Source: Planctomycetales bacterium 10988 (GTDB taxonomy: Bacteria; Planctomycetota; Planctomycetia; Pirellulales; Pb10988). From it: a stretch of 64,000 nt of DNA. Below the pieces are notes generated by a model. It was not told the origin of the DNA and did no database searches. It saw only the letters and a program-made list of their open reading frames with translations. Below are positions 39,514 to 49,649 of this stretch, piece after piece; positions within the stretch are counted from its first letter, which is position 1, and the number at the start of each line of letters is the position of its first letter. Both the position numbers and the translations under genes were made by a program. Where the stretch lies: positions 434,001-498,000 of the forward strand of contig CP043547.1 in assembly GCA_009664345.1 (NCBI GenBank). The letters run 5' to 3'.

Positions 39514-42500
39514 CTATCGAATTCCTAGTCCGGTGAAGAGTTTATCAATTTTTTCTGAGGATTGATAAAATTCATCGACTTCGTCATACCAACTTTTCTT
39601 GGGTTTGAAAGTGTCAGTATTAACATTTTCTACACTCTCAGAAGTGTCAGATTTTGAAGTGTTTGAATGATTGACACTGTCAGATGTTAACAGGTTAGAA
39701 AATGGTGCTGACGTTGGTGAAGGGTCTTCGACGGGGAGGAGGCTGACGCCTCCGGTGATGAAGAGGCCGTCGGTGTTGCCCGGATCGCCAGAGAAGAAGT
39801 TGGAAAGATCGGAAAGATCAACGCCGCTGAAGCCACGCGTGTGTGGACCACCGGAGGAACCGGGGACGGTAATAATGTCGGCAAAGCCATCTTGATTTAA
39901 GTCAGCACTTCCCACCCGAACCCCACCGACGAAGTTAGGATGATAGGCGTAAAAGTTTTGCAGTGTCGAACCATCGGCGGAGCTGAAGGCTTGCACATGT
40001 GGACCTCCACCGGCACCGGGCGAAGTGATGATGTCATCGAAGCCATCGCCGTTCACATCGCCGGAAGCGACGTAAAGTCCGGTCAAAACATTCGGAGCGT
40101 AAGCATAAAAGTTGGTCACTGGACCGGGCATTTGCTCGCCGGTCATGCCGTTGATCACCCGAACATGAGGACCACCACCAGGACCAGCAGTCGTGATGAT
40201 TTCAGCGAAGCCATCGCTGTTGATATCACCGGTGGCAATGCGAACGCCGACGGTGACATTGGGTGCATAGGTATAAAACTCGGTAATCACGTTGCCAGTT
40301 AGCCCGTTATAAACCTTGAGGTGTGGACCTCCTCCGGAATCAGGAGCCGTGATGATGTCGTCGTACCCATCGCCATTCACATCGCCAGCCGCGACGAAAA
40401 CACCCGTTGTCACATTCGGGGCATAAGCATAAAAATTATTGAGCCCGCCCGTGATTAGCTGACCGGTCCGGCTATCGAAGACTTGCACATGTGGGCCACC
40501 GCCCGGTCCGGCAGCCGTGATGATATCAAGGACTCCGTCTCCATTGACATCACCGGTTGCCACACGAACTCCGCCGCTGAAGGCACCATAAGGCATAAAA
40601 CTCAAAAGTTCATTGCCGGAAGGATCGAAGACCCGAACAGTAGCAGGACCACCTGCATCGGTCCCGGTGACGATCAGCGATGTTTCGTCGATGGCGTTAT
40701 AGAGAATGGTCGCAGAATCGCCGACGTTTTCATTGCCCGCCTCATCTTCCGCGACTGCATCGGCCACTGTCACGGTGACACCGCCATCTTCCTCGTCTGG
40801 GGTGACTTCGAGAGTGTAAGTATTGTTATCAATGGTCGTAAACGTTCCAGCTGTCCCTCCCGTGACAACAATGTCACTTTCTTCAAAGCCGAACACTTCC
40901 TCAGAAAATTCAAAAGTAAAGAGAATCGGATCGTCGTTGCTTTCGCCACCATCAGGCGTGATCTCCAAAGTCGGAGCAGTTCCGTCATATTCAATAGTGG
41001 CCATCTCCACGAGATTTCCATTCCCGGCAGAATCTTGAGCGACATCATCCGCAACACTCGCGGTAATATCACCATCGGCATCTGGGGTAACGTCGATCGT
41101 ATAAGTATCCTCATCGACCATGGTGAAGTTACTACCAACCCCACCGGTGATGGTGATATCGCCTTCGATGAACTCAACGATCTCTTCGGAAAACTCCAAG
41201 GTGAACGTGATCGGGGTGTTGTTCGTGACTCCGCTATCGGGAGTGATGATCAATGTCGGAGCGGTCCCGTCATAGGTGACCGTGGCACTTTCAACTTGGT
41301 TGCCATTGCCAGCGGCGTCCGTGGCTCCATAGGCCAAAGCATTGACAATCACATCCCCATCAGCCATTGCGGTGACTTGTAGGGTATAGATATCGCCATC
41401 GACCATCGTGAAGGTGCCCTTACTGCCATTGATGACCATCACATCATCGGCAGTAAAGTCAAAGACCTCTTCAGAAAATTCGAAAGTAAAGACCGTCGTT
41501 GCCATGTTGGTCAAATCATTATCCGACGAAACAGCGACCGCCGGCGCGGTGCCGTCGTATTCGACCGTGGCCATGTCGCCGACGTTGTCATTCCCGGCAG
41601 CATCTTGGGCGACCATATCCGCGACCGTCACGGTGACATCGCCATCCGCGGTCGGCGTGACTGTGAGTGTATAAGTATTCCCATCGGTCGTACTGAAAAT
41701 GCCCTTGGTCCCATTGGTCACGACGACATCCTCGGTAGTGAAGCCGGTAACATCCTCGGAAAACTCAAACGTGAACAAGAGAATCTCAGAGTTGGTGATC
41801 GTTCCATCCGGCGTGATTTCCAGGGTTGGAGCCGTGCCGTCATATTCAATAGTCGCACTGTCACCTATCAGAAGATTCCCGGCGGCATCTTGAGCGACAT
41901 CATCCGCCACACTCACGGTAATATCACCATCGGCGTCCGCATTGACTTCGAGAGTGTAAGTATCGCCATCAATCGCGGTAAGAGTTCCCTTTGTACCATT
42001 CGTGACTTGAATAGCATCAATCGTAAAATCTGACACTCCTTCAGAAAATTCAAACGTAAAAACTGTCATCACTACGTTTGTAAGATTGTCATTTGGAGTG
42101 ATAACAACTGTCGGAGAAATACTGTCATAAACAACCGTGACACTCTCACCAACAAGCAAATTCCCAGCGGCATCTTCAGCGGCACCATCAGCTACTGTTA
42201 CGGTGGTTTCACCATCTGAGGTTGGAGTCACTTCAAGGGTATAAGTATCCCCATCAATCATAGTAAAGTTACTACCCGTCCCGCTGGTAATAACAATATC
42301 CGATTCAATAAAACCAACGATGTCCTCAGAAAATTCAAACGTAAAAAGAATGGGATTTTCATTTGTTGCATTGCCATTCGCCGTGACTTCTAGCATCGGG
42401 CCAGCAATGTCATAATCTAAGGTTGCAGAATCTCCTAAACTAAGATTCCCGACAAAGTCCTCGGCGGCATCGTCGGCGACAGTGACCGTGATTAGACCTT

Positions 42501-45387
42501 CGGAACTTGGAGTCACTTCAAGGGTGAAGGTATCACTATCAACAGCGATGAATGTCCCCTTGGTGCCTCCGGTGACTATAATATCGGTCTCATCAAAATT
42601 GTTTACAAACTCGGAGAACTGAAACGTAAAGGTGATCGGACTGTTGTTTGTCGCCCCACCTTCTGGCGTAATTTCCAGAGTGGGTGCTTCGGTATCTTCT
42701 AAGACCCATAATTCCTGTCCATGCAAGCCATCATGGGCTTGAAAGAAAAGAGTCCCATTCACATTCGTCAGATACTGGGGGAAAGAACCATTATTGCCTG
42801 TCCGGATATCCTTGACGAGATAGGTGCCTTCACTGGTTCCATTACTCATCCATAGTTCTTCTCCCGTCGAGCCATCGTTCGCCCGGAAGAACAAAGTCCC
42901 ATTTACATTGGTCAGAAACCAAGAGGAAGAATGTCCTATACCTGAGTGGATATCTTTGACAAGTTGAGTTCCTTCACTAGTTCCATCACTCCTCCATAGC
43001 TCAAAGCCCGTCGATCCATCATTGGCAACAAAGAAAAAGCTCCCATTTACATTGGTTAGACCTTGAGGAAGGGAGGTACTATTTGGACGAATGTCCTTGA
43101 CAAGTTGAGTTCCTTCGCTAGTTCCATCACTCTTCCACAGTTCTGTACCCGTCAATCCGTTGTTGGCCTGAAAGAAAAGTGTCCCATTCACATTCGTCAG
43201 ATTTCGCGGAAAGGAACTCATGGAACTTGGGGAAAGATCTTTAACAAACTGGGTGCCTTCAGAGGTGCCATCACTCATCCAGAGTTCTCTGCCTGACGAT
43301 CCGTCATTGCCTCTAAAGAAGAGTGTCCCATTCATATTGATCAGAAATTGTGGGGAGGAATTAGCACCACCTACGCGAATATCCTTGACGAGTTGAGTGC
43401 CCGCTTCGGTCCCATCGCTCATCCACAGTTCGAGGCCATAGGAGCCATCATTGGCTCGAAAGAAGAGAGTTCCATTAACATCGGTCAAATATTCGGGGTA
43501 AGAGCCGTTCCACTCGCCGGGTTGAATATCTTTCACAAGCTGAGTTCCCGATTCGGTCCCATCGCTCCTCCATAATTCCATTCCCGTCGATTCAATCCTC
43601 GCAACAAAGAAGAGCGTCCCATTCACATTGGTCAGATATCGAGGTAAAGAGCTATCCGACCACCCGGGTTGAATATCTTTGACCAGTTGAGTTCCCTCCT
43701 CGGTCCCATCGCTCCTCCACAATTCTTCGCCCGTCGACCCATCATGGGCCTGAAAGTAGAGCGTTCCATTCACATTCGTCAGAAACTGGGGGAAAGAACT
43801 AGCGGTACCTGGGCGAAGATCCTTGACAACTTGGGTGCCAATAGTGGTTCCATCGCTCCTCCAGAGTTCTGTTCCCGTCAATCCGTCATTTACTACAAAG
43901 AAAAGAGTTCCATTCACATCGGTCAGTTCTTGAGGGCCAGAACTCAGAGTACTTGTCAGGAGGTCTTTAACAACTTGGGTTCCAGCAGTGGTTTCATCGC
44001 TTCTCCAAAGCTCTGTACCCGTCGTTTCAGAGTTGGCTACGAATAAGAGTGTACCATTTACATTGGTTAGGGAGTGCGGACCATAAAAATCGTTGCCCGT
44101 CCAGATATCCTTGACGAGCTGGGTTCCCGCCTCGGTCCCATCACTCATCCATAATTCAATTCCTGTCGAATCTTCCCTAGCCCGAAAGAAGAGTGTTCCA
44201 TTCACATTCGTCAAATAGTATGGAGAGGATTGACTGTTGCCTGCCCAGATATCCTTAACAAGGAGGGTCCCCTCTTCGGTGCCATCACTCCTCCATAGCT
44301 CATCGCCCGTCGATCCATTGTTTGCCCGAAAAAACAAGGTTCCATTCATATTCATTAGAACCTTTGGAGAAGAACCGCTACCGGAGCGGATGTCTTTAAC
44401 CAGTTGTGTCCCTACTTCGGTCCCATCACTCCTCCATAGCTCTCTTCCGGTCGAGCTATCATGGGTAGAGAAAAATAAGGTGCCATTGACATTTGTCAGA
44501 TATCGAGGAGTCGAGTCATTCCCGCCGGAACGGATATCTTTGACCAGTTGTGTCCCTGCTTCGCTCCCATCGCTCCTCCACAATTCTTCGCCCGTCGACC
44601 CGTCATCCGCACGAAAGAAGAGTGTCCCATTCATATTCGCTAGATATCGGGGTACAGAACTTTTTCGCCAGCCGGAACGAATATCTTTGACCAGTTGTGT
44701 CCCTGCTTCGGTTCCATCGCTCTTCCACAATTCTTCGCCCACGGACCCGTCATTGGCACGGAAAAATAGGGTGCCATCAACATTCGTCAACTCTCGAGGA
44801 GTAGAGCTAAGACCGCCGGAAAGAATATCTTTGACCAGTTGTGTCCCTGCCTCGGTTCCATCGCTCTTCCAGAGTTCGTATCCCGTCGCTCTATCATTGG
44901 CCAGGAAAAATAAGGTGCCATCGATATTCTTCAACTCTCGAGGAGCAGAGCCATCTTCACCGGAACGAATATCCTTAACAAGTTGGGTCCCCGCTTCGGT
45001 TCCATCACTCCTCCACAATTCACTACCTGAGCTTCCATCGTTGGCACGGAAGTAGAAAATTCCATTGACATTCGTCAAATATTCTGGAGAGGAGCTACCA
45101 TCCAAACGTATATTTTTGACCAGTTGAGTCCCCGCCTCGGTTCCATCGCTCTTCCACAATTCTCTACCTGTCTGGCCATCGAGGGCAGAGAAAAAGATGA
45201 AGCCATTAACCTCGGTAAGCTCATCGGGATTGGAGGAACTTCCAATTTGATTAATATCGAGAAGGATAGGCTCCGCAGAGAGGAGGTGGCGATCTTCGAG
45301 GACTTCAAGTTGAAGAGGGGTGTCTTTTTGTTGGCGGGTACGGTGGGAGAGTTCGGAAGGTTGGGAGAAGGGGTTGAACCAAGTCAT
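39514..45387 (-). CDS. Giant surface protein: ELW repeats, Ig-like repeats, FG-GAP tail
   Basis: A protein of 1957 residues from ATG 45387 (a TTG at 45432 would add 15). Near the N-terminus LEVLEDRHLLS is a variant of the LEPR-XLL export motif. It is followed by 17 tandem ~47-residue units of pattern GxELWxSDGTxxGTQLVKDI...LTNVNGTLFF plus a partial unit, and then 7 Ig-like domains marked by TITPDG..N and FTFEFSE with acidic calcium-type loops. An FG-GAP region (GDVNGDGYDDIIT, GGGPHVxVF) and a charged tail complete it. It is presumably exported and anchored at the cell surface. The repeats are highly similar at DNA level, so the length may vary by recombination. A damaged inverted copy of its C-terminal part lies at 50.9-52.7 kb. 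Confidence 0.92.
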   Translation of the reverse strand: MTWFNPFSQPSELSHRTRQQKDTPLQLEVLEDRHLLSAEPILLDINQIGSSSNPDELTEVNGFIFFSALDGQTGRELWKSDGTEAGTQLVKNIRLDGSSSPEYLTNVNGIFYFRANDGSSGSELWRSDGTEAGTQLVKDIRSGEDGSAPRELKNIDGTLFFLANDRATGYELWKSDGTEAGTQLVKDILSGGLSSTPRELTNVDGTLFFRANDGSVGEELWKSDGTEAGTQLVKDIRSGWRKSSVPRYLANMNGTLFFRADDGSTGEELWRSDGSEAGTQLVKDIRSGGNDSTPRYLTNVNGTLFFSTHDSSTGRELWRSDGTEVGTQLVKDIRSGSGSSPKVLMNMNGTLFFRANNGSTGDELWRSDGTEEGTLLVKDIWAGNSQSSPYYLTNVNGTLFFRAREDSTGIELWMSDGTEAGTQLVKDIWTGNDFYGPHSLTNVNGTLLFVANSETTGTELWRSDETTAGTQVVKDLLTSTLSSGPQELTDVNGTLFFVVNDGLTGTELWRSDGTTIGTQVVKDLRPGTASSFPQFLTNVNGTLYFQAHDGSTGEELWRSDGTEEGTQLVKDIQPGWSDSSLPRYLTNVNGTLFFVARIESTGMELWRSDGTESGTQLVKDIQPGEWNGSYPEYLTDVNGTLFFRANDGSYGLELWMSDGTEAGTQLVKDIRVGGANSSPQFLINMNGTLFFRGNDGSSGRELWMSDGTSEGTQFVKDLSPSSMSSFPRNLTNVNGTLFFQANNGLTGTELWKSDGTSEGTQLVKDIRPNSTSLPQGLTNVNGSFFFVANDGSTGFELWRSDGTSEGTQLVKDIHSGIGHSSSWFLTNVNGTLFFRANDGSTGEELWMSNGTSEGTYLVKDIRTGNNGSFPQYLTNVNGTLFFQAHDGLHGQELWVLEDTEAPTLEITPEGGATNNSPITFTFQFSEFVNNFDETDIIVTGGTKGTFIAVDSDTFTLEVTPSSEGLITVTVADDAAEDFVGNLSLGDSATLDYDIAGPMLEVTANGNATNENPILFTFEFSEDIVGFIESDIVITSGTGSNFTMIDGDTYTLEVTPTSDGETTVTVADGAAEDAAGNLLVGESVTVVYDSISPTVVITPNDNLTNVVMTVFTFEFSEGVSDFTIDAIQVTNGTKGTLTAIDGDTYTLEVNADADGDITVSVADDVAQDAAGNLLIGDSATIEYDGTAPTLEITPDGTITNSEILLFTFEFSEDVTGFTTEDVVVTNGTKGIFSTTDGNTYTLTVTPTADGDVTVTVADMVAQDAAGNDNVGDMATVEYDGTAPAVAVSSDNDLTNMATTVFTFEFSEEVFDFTADDVMVINGSKGTFTMVDGDIYTLQVTAMADGDVIVNALAYGATDAAGNGNQVESATVTYDGTAPTLIITPDSGVTNNTPITFTLEFSEEIVEFIEGDITITGGVGSNFTMVDEDTYTIDVTPDADGDITASVADDVAQDSAGNGNLVEMATIEYDGTAPTLEITPDGGESNDDPILFTFEFSEEVFGFEESDIVVTGGTAGTFTTIDNNTYTLEVTPDEEDGGVTVTVADAVAEDEAGNENVGDSATILYNAIDETSLIVTGTDAGGPATVRVFDPSGNELLSFMPYGAFSGGVRVATGDVNGDGVLDIITAAGPGGGPHVQVFDSRTGQLITGGLNNFYAYAPNVTTGVFVAAGDVNGDGYDDIITAPDSGGGPHLKVYNGLTGNVITEFYTYAPNVTVGVRIATGDINSDGFAEIITTAGPGGGPHVRVINGMTGEQMPGPVTNFYAYAPNVLTGLYVASGDVNGDGFDDIITSPGAGGGPHVQAFSSADGSTLQNFYAYHPNFVGGVRVGSADLNQDGFADIITVPGSSGGPHTRGFSGVDLSDLSNFFSGDPGNTDGLFITGGVSLLPVEDPSPTSAPFSNLLTSDSVNHSNTSKSDTSESVENVNTDTFKPKKSWYDEVDEFYQSSEKIDKLFTGLGIR

Positions 45388-45929
45388 CGAGGAGTCTGCC
45401 TTGCGAAGAAGTGGAGGTAGGTTGAATGGCAATTTAATCTATGCATGATACCTTTTTCTACAAGGCAGGTAAACGGCAAAGGCCAACTTCTCCTAAAATT
45501 CACCAGTTTTATTAATCCAGCAAAAACTTGCAGCGTTACCGTGTCTTCCTGTAATCGACCATTCCTTAACCATCTACAGCCATCGCCCTACGGAAATAAG
45601 AGTCTGTCAGTACCGAGAACATTCGCGATATCTGTAGAGAAGGGTTGATGCACAACGGGGTTAAGACAAATCTGCTTGATGACCAAAATGCTGAACTACG
45701 ATCGATCAAGTTTCAATCAGATGGAAAAATTGTTTTATGCCCTGGCCTCAGTTCTATCCTCTATTGAGTCTAATTCGTCATAAGTTCTTCTATGACAGGG
45801 ATTAAGTCTGTAGGAATTGTCGCGATACCGCAGCCAAAAAGTTCAACTGGTGTCCAGTCTCCCCGATTCTTTCCTAAATAATTTAATAACAACCACTTAC
45901 GGCAAAGTCATCTATTTGGCTTTACCGTT
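45388..45929. other. Intergenic region
   Basis: No gene recognised upstream of the giant surface protein. Probably contains its promoter; none could be assigned. The far end runs into the recombinase remnant. Confidence 0.4.
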
Positions 45930-46400
45930 TTTTATGCGCCGGAGATACCTTCGATGATACCTTTTTGGCGAAATTTGGGGTAATTTCGCCCTGATATTTT
46001 CCATCATGGTAAATGTATTTTTCCTTCTTCGAATCACCGAATAGCGAGCAGCCACAATGTCCGCAGGAGATCATTCGAGCGAAGGCAAAGGTTTTCCTGC
46101 CATTGGGCTTCTCCTAGTGGCTTGCCAGCCTCTCATTTAATCTTATCTTGAGTTTTTATCTTGAAAGTAGTTGCCGTGGTGTACCAGATACAGGACGACC
46201 GATCATTACCCTTTCGTTTCTATGGCAAGTCCTCCTCCAGTGCTTGCAGACCCTTTCCCAGATACATCTTCTCCTTGCCATGCCTCTCAAACATCCGAAT
46301 AATTTTCGACTCAACTTCGAAGTCAGGAATGACGACTTTCTTCCCTTTCGATTACTCGACATTTAGCTCCCCCATCGGAACCTTGCTGGGGCAAATCACC
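45930..46400 (-). pseudogene. Remnant of a serine recombinase
   Basis: Reading the minus strand, about 46110-45950 encodes FAFARMISCGHCGCSLFGDS followed by KKEKYIYHDGKYQGE, which is the zinc-ribbon segment of large serine recombinases. About 46370-46200 encodes VIPDFEVESKIIRMFERHG, matching the recombinase-domain helix that normally precedes it. The pieces are in different frames with internal stops, so the gene is dead. Sequence up to 46780 may contain more of it but is too decayed to assign. It is unrelated in detail to the recombinase at 5863. Confidence 0.6.
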
Positions 46401-46782
46401 TGTTCGGCATTCTTAAGCATCCTTATTTGAGACTTCAATGAGGTTGTCGACTTATTATTCAACGACATCGATACCCTACTCGTCGGCATAGCCTCGGAGA
46501 AAATTATACTACGTGGCAATCGGGAACCCCCTTTTTCTCCTACTCACCAGACGAGTCACGAGCGTACATTTCGGCCGGAAATAGATTGGTGGTGAACTGA
46601 CGGCCAACCGCATGGACCTAGTTCTGTCGATGAAGACCCTTCTACCTTTCGGTGGTGGAAATGTCTTTGATGTAGTCCATACCCGGTTGCGTTTCCATCT
46701 TTCAGCTCAGCTGATAGATGGCGAAGTTACTCAAGCCGGGGATGGGATCATCCACGCCCTGGCTATAAACACTGGTAAGAGG
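46401..46782. other. Decayed DNA, possibly more recombinase remnant
   Basis: No intact frame. Short minus-strand stretches hint at the N-terminal part of the recombinase remnant, but none is long enough to support a call. Confidence 0.3.
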
Positions 46783-48780
46783 CTATTCTTCTCCGGTCTC
46801 AGAAGTAGCATTCGAGTAGCTGCGAACAGACATTTCCCATAGGTCGAAACCGTACTCCTCTCGAACGACCGTCATTCGCATGACGTCAGTTGTTCCGTCC
46901 GCAATCCGCAGCCCCATGAGATCACGCACTCGGTCTCCAAGGTCGACGTCGCGGCTGTATCCCAACGCACCGTGCGCACGCATTGCCTCATCGCAAGCCG
47001 CCAATGCTATCTCAACCCCTTCGGCCTTGATGCCATTGACGAGGGGTTCCGCAGCGTCAAAGTCACCTCGGTCGTACAATCGAGCTGCCTCCCGCGCCAG
47101 TGCCAATGCCATTCGTAACTTTGTCAGATTCTCTCCAATCGGTTGTTGAAGGTGTGTAAAGCGGCCAATCGGTCCGCCAAAAACATGACGCTGACGGATT
47201 CGCTCTGCCATGATCTCCAGTGCCCGTTCGCCACAACCGATGGCTGCACCCGCCTGCATCAACCTCCAATAAAGGAAATGTTCCTTGAAGATTTCCCCTC
47301 CTTCGCCGTCCTTCCCGATCAAATGCTCGGCACCAACATACATTTTGTCGAACTTCAGTCCGCCAAAGGAGTTTCCTGTCAGACCGTGTGCATAGCGATC
47401 AACGATTTCCAGACCCGGATGATGAATCGGAAGTAGAAATGCAGTCCTGTCATCGGAAGATCCATCAGCCGACGACGTGTAGAGAACAACGTGAGTTGCC
47501 TGACGCAGACGGGCGTTCCACAACTTCGATCCGGACAGACGAAATCCCTCGCCGTCCTTCACAGCCCGACTTTGCATGCTTTTCGTATCTGTCCCTGCAT
47601 TCTCCTCTGTGATCGCGACTGCAAAATATGCGTTCCCGTCGACAAGTTGTTTGAGCGCGGCATTTGCGACAGATGAATCCATCTTCACCGCTGGTCGCCC
47701 ATGAGCTCCTCCAACTACGTCTCGCAGGTTTAGGTTATAACGTCCGGCGTGACGGAATATCTCCAACATCTGCTGCGCATTCCAACCACTTCCGCCAACC
47801 GCTACCGGCAAGTCCAACCCTGGCAGCCCAAAGACGGCACCACGGCTACGCCACTCTCGCGGCGACGTCAGCTTTCCTTCAGATCGGAGTTGTTCGGCAA
47901 GTTCGTCAATCTCGGTCTTTACCTGATTGACAGTCAATAGATAAGCAGAAGTGGGCCCCTGCTCAGATAGGACGAGACGCGCCTTGAAAACCGTGTTGAG
48001 TTCCAGAACACTCGAATTCGCCGACATCCGTCCTGGGCTTTCCAAAAACACTCGTTTATAGTTTTTATAGTTGACAGAAGGTGAATCGCGTTTCTCGACT
48101 TTGAATTGGTAGTCCTTCATCGGTTTGCCTGGATTCAAAACGCGAATCTGGGTGTCGACGTGGTCCTTTAATAGCACGAAGTGTCGGCCAAGCGTCTTTC
48201 CATCAGCTGTCGTGACCGTGTATGCCAATATGCATAACTCGCCTCCTCGAATGACGAGATCAGGCCCATCGCTATCCGACCAGTATGGGCCGGTTTTGGT
48301 GTACTCACTATTTCGGGCGGACAAGACATCAGCTCGAATGTCGTATTCGGGGATTTGGTCTGAGAGCCAGCCAAGGAGGTCGACGAACCGTTTGTTGGTG
48401 ATTCGTCCTCTCTTCAGCTTAGGATCTCTTTGGAATAGCAGTAGTGCGTACTGATGAGGTTGAGGATGCAGCGGCTGACCAGCCATTGACCTAAGTGTCT
48501 GCATCGCAATCAAAGCTGCTGAGATCGGGCATGCCCCACCCCCGTCAGAATCGATTAAAGAATCGAGTTCCCCCTGGCGAACAATGACCGGAGTCTCGCT
48601 GGAGTGGGCATCCTGAACCGACCGAATCGCGTATGTTGGCGATGCCAATTGTCGGTTCGATTCAGCCCAAGCGATCAACTCATCAGACTGAGCGTAAGAT
48701 GTCCATATGGCACTGGATAGCAATATTACCACGGCCTGTGTAAAACCATGCCACTTGCCGATAAAAAAGATCGTATTCAT
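46783..48780 (-). CDS. Secreted/anchored protein with C-terminal acyl-CoA dehydrogenase domain
   Basis: A 665-residue protein read from ATG 48780; an upstream ATG at 48816 would bury the signal sequence. An N-terminal signal-like helix (FTQAVVILLSSAIWTSYAQS) is followed by a ~230-residue domain with DSDGGGACPISAALIAMQTL and HFVLLKDHVDTQIRVLNPGK, which resembles a papain/C39-like fold (Cys with a later His). From ~330 to the end is a full acyl-CoA dehydrogenase: ITEENAGTDTKSM, LSGSKLWNARL, the GGPIGRFTHLQQPIGENLTKL helix and the C-terminal ADGTTDVMRMTVVREEYG. ACADs are normally cytosolic FAD enzymes, so fusion to an export signal is odd. No frameshift joins the parts in this reading. Confidence 0.75.
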   Translation of the reverse strand: MNTIFFIGKWHGFTQAVVILLSSAIWTSYAQSDELIAWAESNRQLASPTYAIRSVQDAHSSETPVIVRQGELDSLIDSDGGGACPISAALIAMQTLRSMAGQPLHPQPHQYALLLFQRDPKLKRGRITNKRFVDLLGWLSDQIPEYDIRADVLSARNSEYTKTGPYWSDSDGPDLVIRGGELCILAYTVTTADGKTLGRHFVLLKDHVDTQIRVLNPGKPMKDYQFKVEKRDSPSVNYKNYKRVFLESPGRMSANSSVLELNTVFKARLVLSEQGPTSAYLLTVNQVKTEIDELAEQLRSEGKLTSPREWRSRGAVFGLPGLDLPVAVGGSGWNAQQMLEIFRHAGRYNLNLRDVVGGAHGRPAVKMDSSVANAALKQLVDGNAYFAVAITEENAGTDTKSMQSRAVKDGEGFRLSGSKLWNARLRQATHVVLYTSSADGSSDDRTAFLLPIHHPGLEIVDRYAHGLTGNSFGGLKFDKMYVGAEHLIGKDGEGGEIFKEHFLYWRLMQAGAAIGCGERALEIMAERIRQRHVFGGPIGRFTHLQQPIGENLTKLRMALALAREAARLYDRGDFDAAEPLVNGIKAEGVEIALAACDEAMRAHGALGYSRDVDLGDRVRDLMGLRIADGTTDVMRMTVVREEYGFDLWEMSVRSYSNATSETGEE

Positions 48781-49641
48781 AACAGATTCCCAGGAGATTG
48801 CTCTCAGATCCCGCATTGATCTAATGCTGGCCGAGTTTACGGCATCATATCACTTCACTCTCGCGAAAAGAGAAGTGGTTGTGACAGCCACTTGTCGCCC
48901 AATAGATGACGATAAAGATTATTATATTGTTTGCAGTAAGAATGATCGACCAACGAGATAGGTATCGGCTTGTAGGTTCATTTACAATTTCTCATCGCCA
49001 CAACCCAATAATAGTTACCTTCACCAGCAACGTAGACGTTAATACTTGAAGTTGAACCGGCAGTTCCCCAGCGAATTGGAGCTTGTAACGAATAGATATC
49101 ACTGGATTCAACTGCGAATCCACGCTCAAGCGTTTGTGAAAAACTCTTCATGCCACATACCTCTCGCATGGGTAGGGTTTTCCAGAAGCGGCACAGTGTC
49201 ATCCCTTCCTACATGTTTGGATAGGACCGACCACGGCTGGTCCATCCTCGTCAATTGGGGCAAACCGGCGGGTCGTTCAAACCACACCCGAATCGTGCAA
49301 ACAGATCGTTACACTCGATGCGGCAGGATACAATCACGTGAGTATTTCCAGCATCGCCAAACTTGCGTAATGCATGTTCACACTAATAACATCTGGGCAA
49401 TCCTCTTGAACTTCATTAATGTACTTATCATTCGGTGGCGAGGTATAAGCGTCCGAGCCCGTTCGCTTGAGCCCTTCTGACTCAACATGCTTTGCTGTGA
49501 CCACCTTCAAACTCAGCAAGCTAGAATCACCAGGTTGCAGAAAGTTTTATCCGAACCACAAATCCGATGGATGCCGCAGCGTCCATCCGCATCAACGCGA
49601 AGGCCGATGTCGACGAATGACATACAATAGAAAGAAGGCTA
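48781..49641. other. No recognisable gene
   Basis: About 860 bp between the ACAD fusion and the IS630 element. Short minus-strand ORFs (49202-48978, 49519-49334) look partly protein-like but have no family features or ribosome sites, and are probably remnants of a gene lost next to the IS. Confidence 0.4.
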
Positions 49642-49649
49642 GTGCTGTG

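Noticed and set aside
40483-41382. 299-residue plus-strand ORF inside the giant surface protein
   Set aside because: Antisense shadow of the repeat region; no protein-like domain and no start signal.
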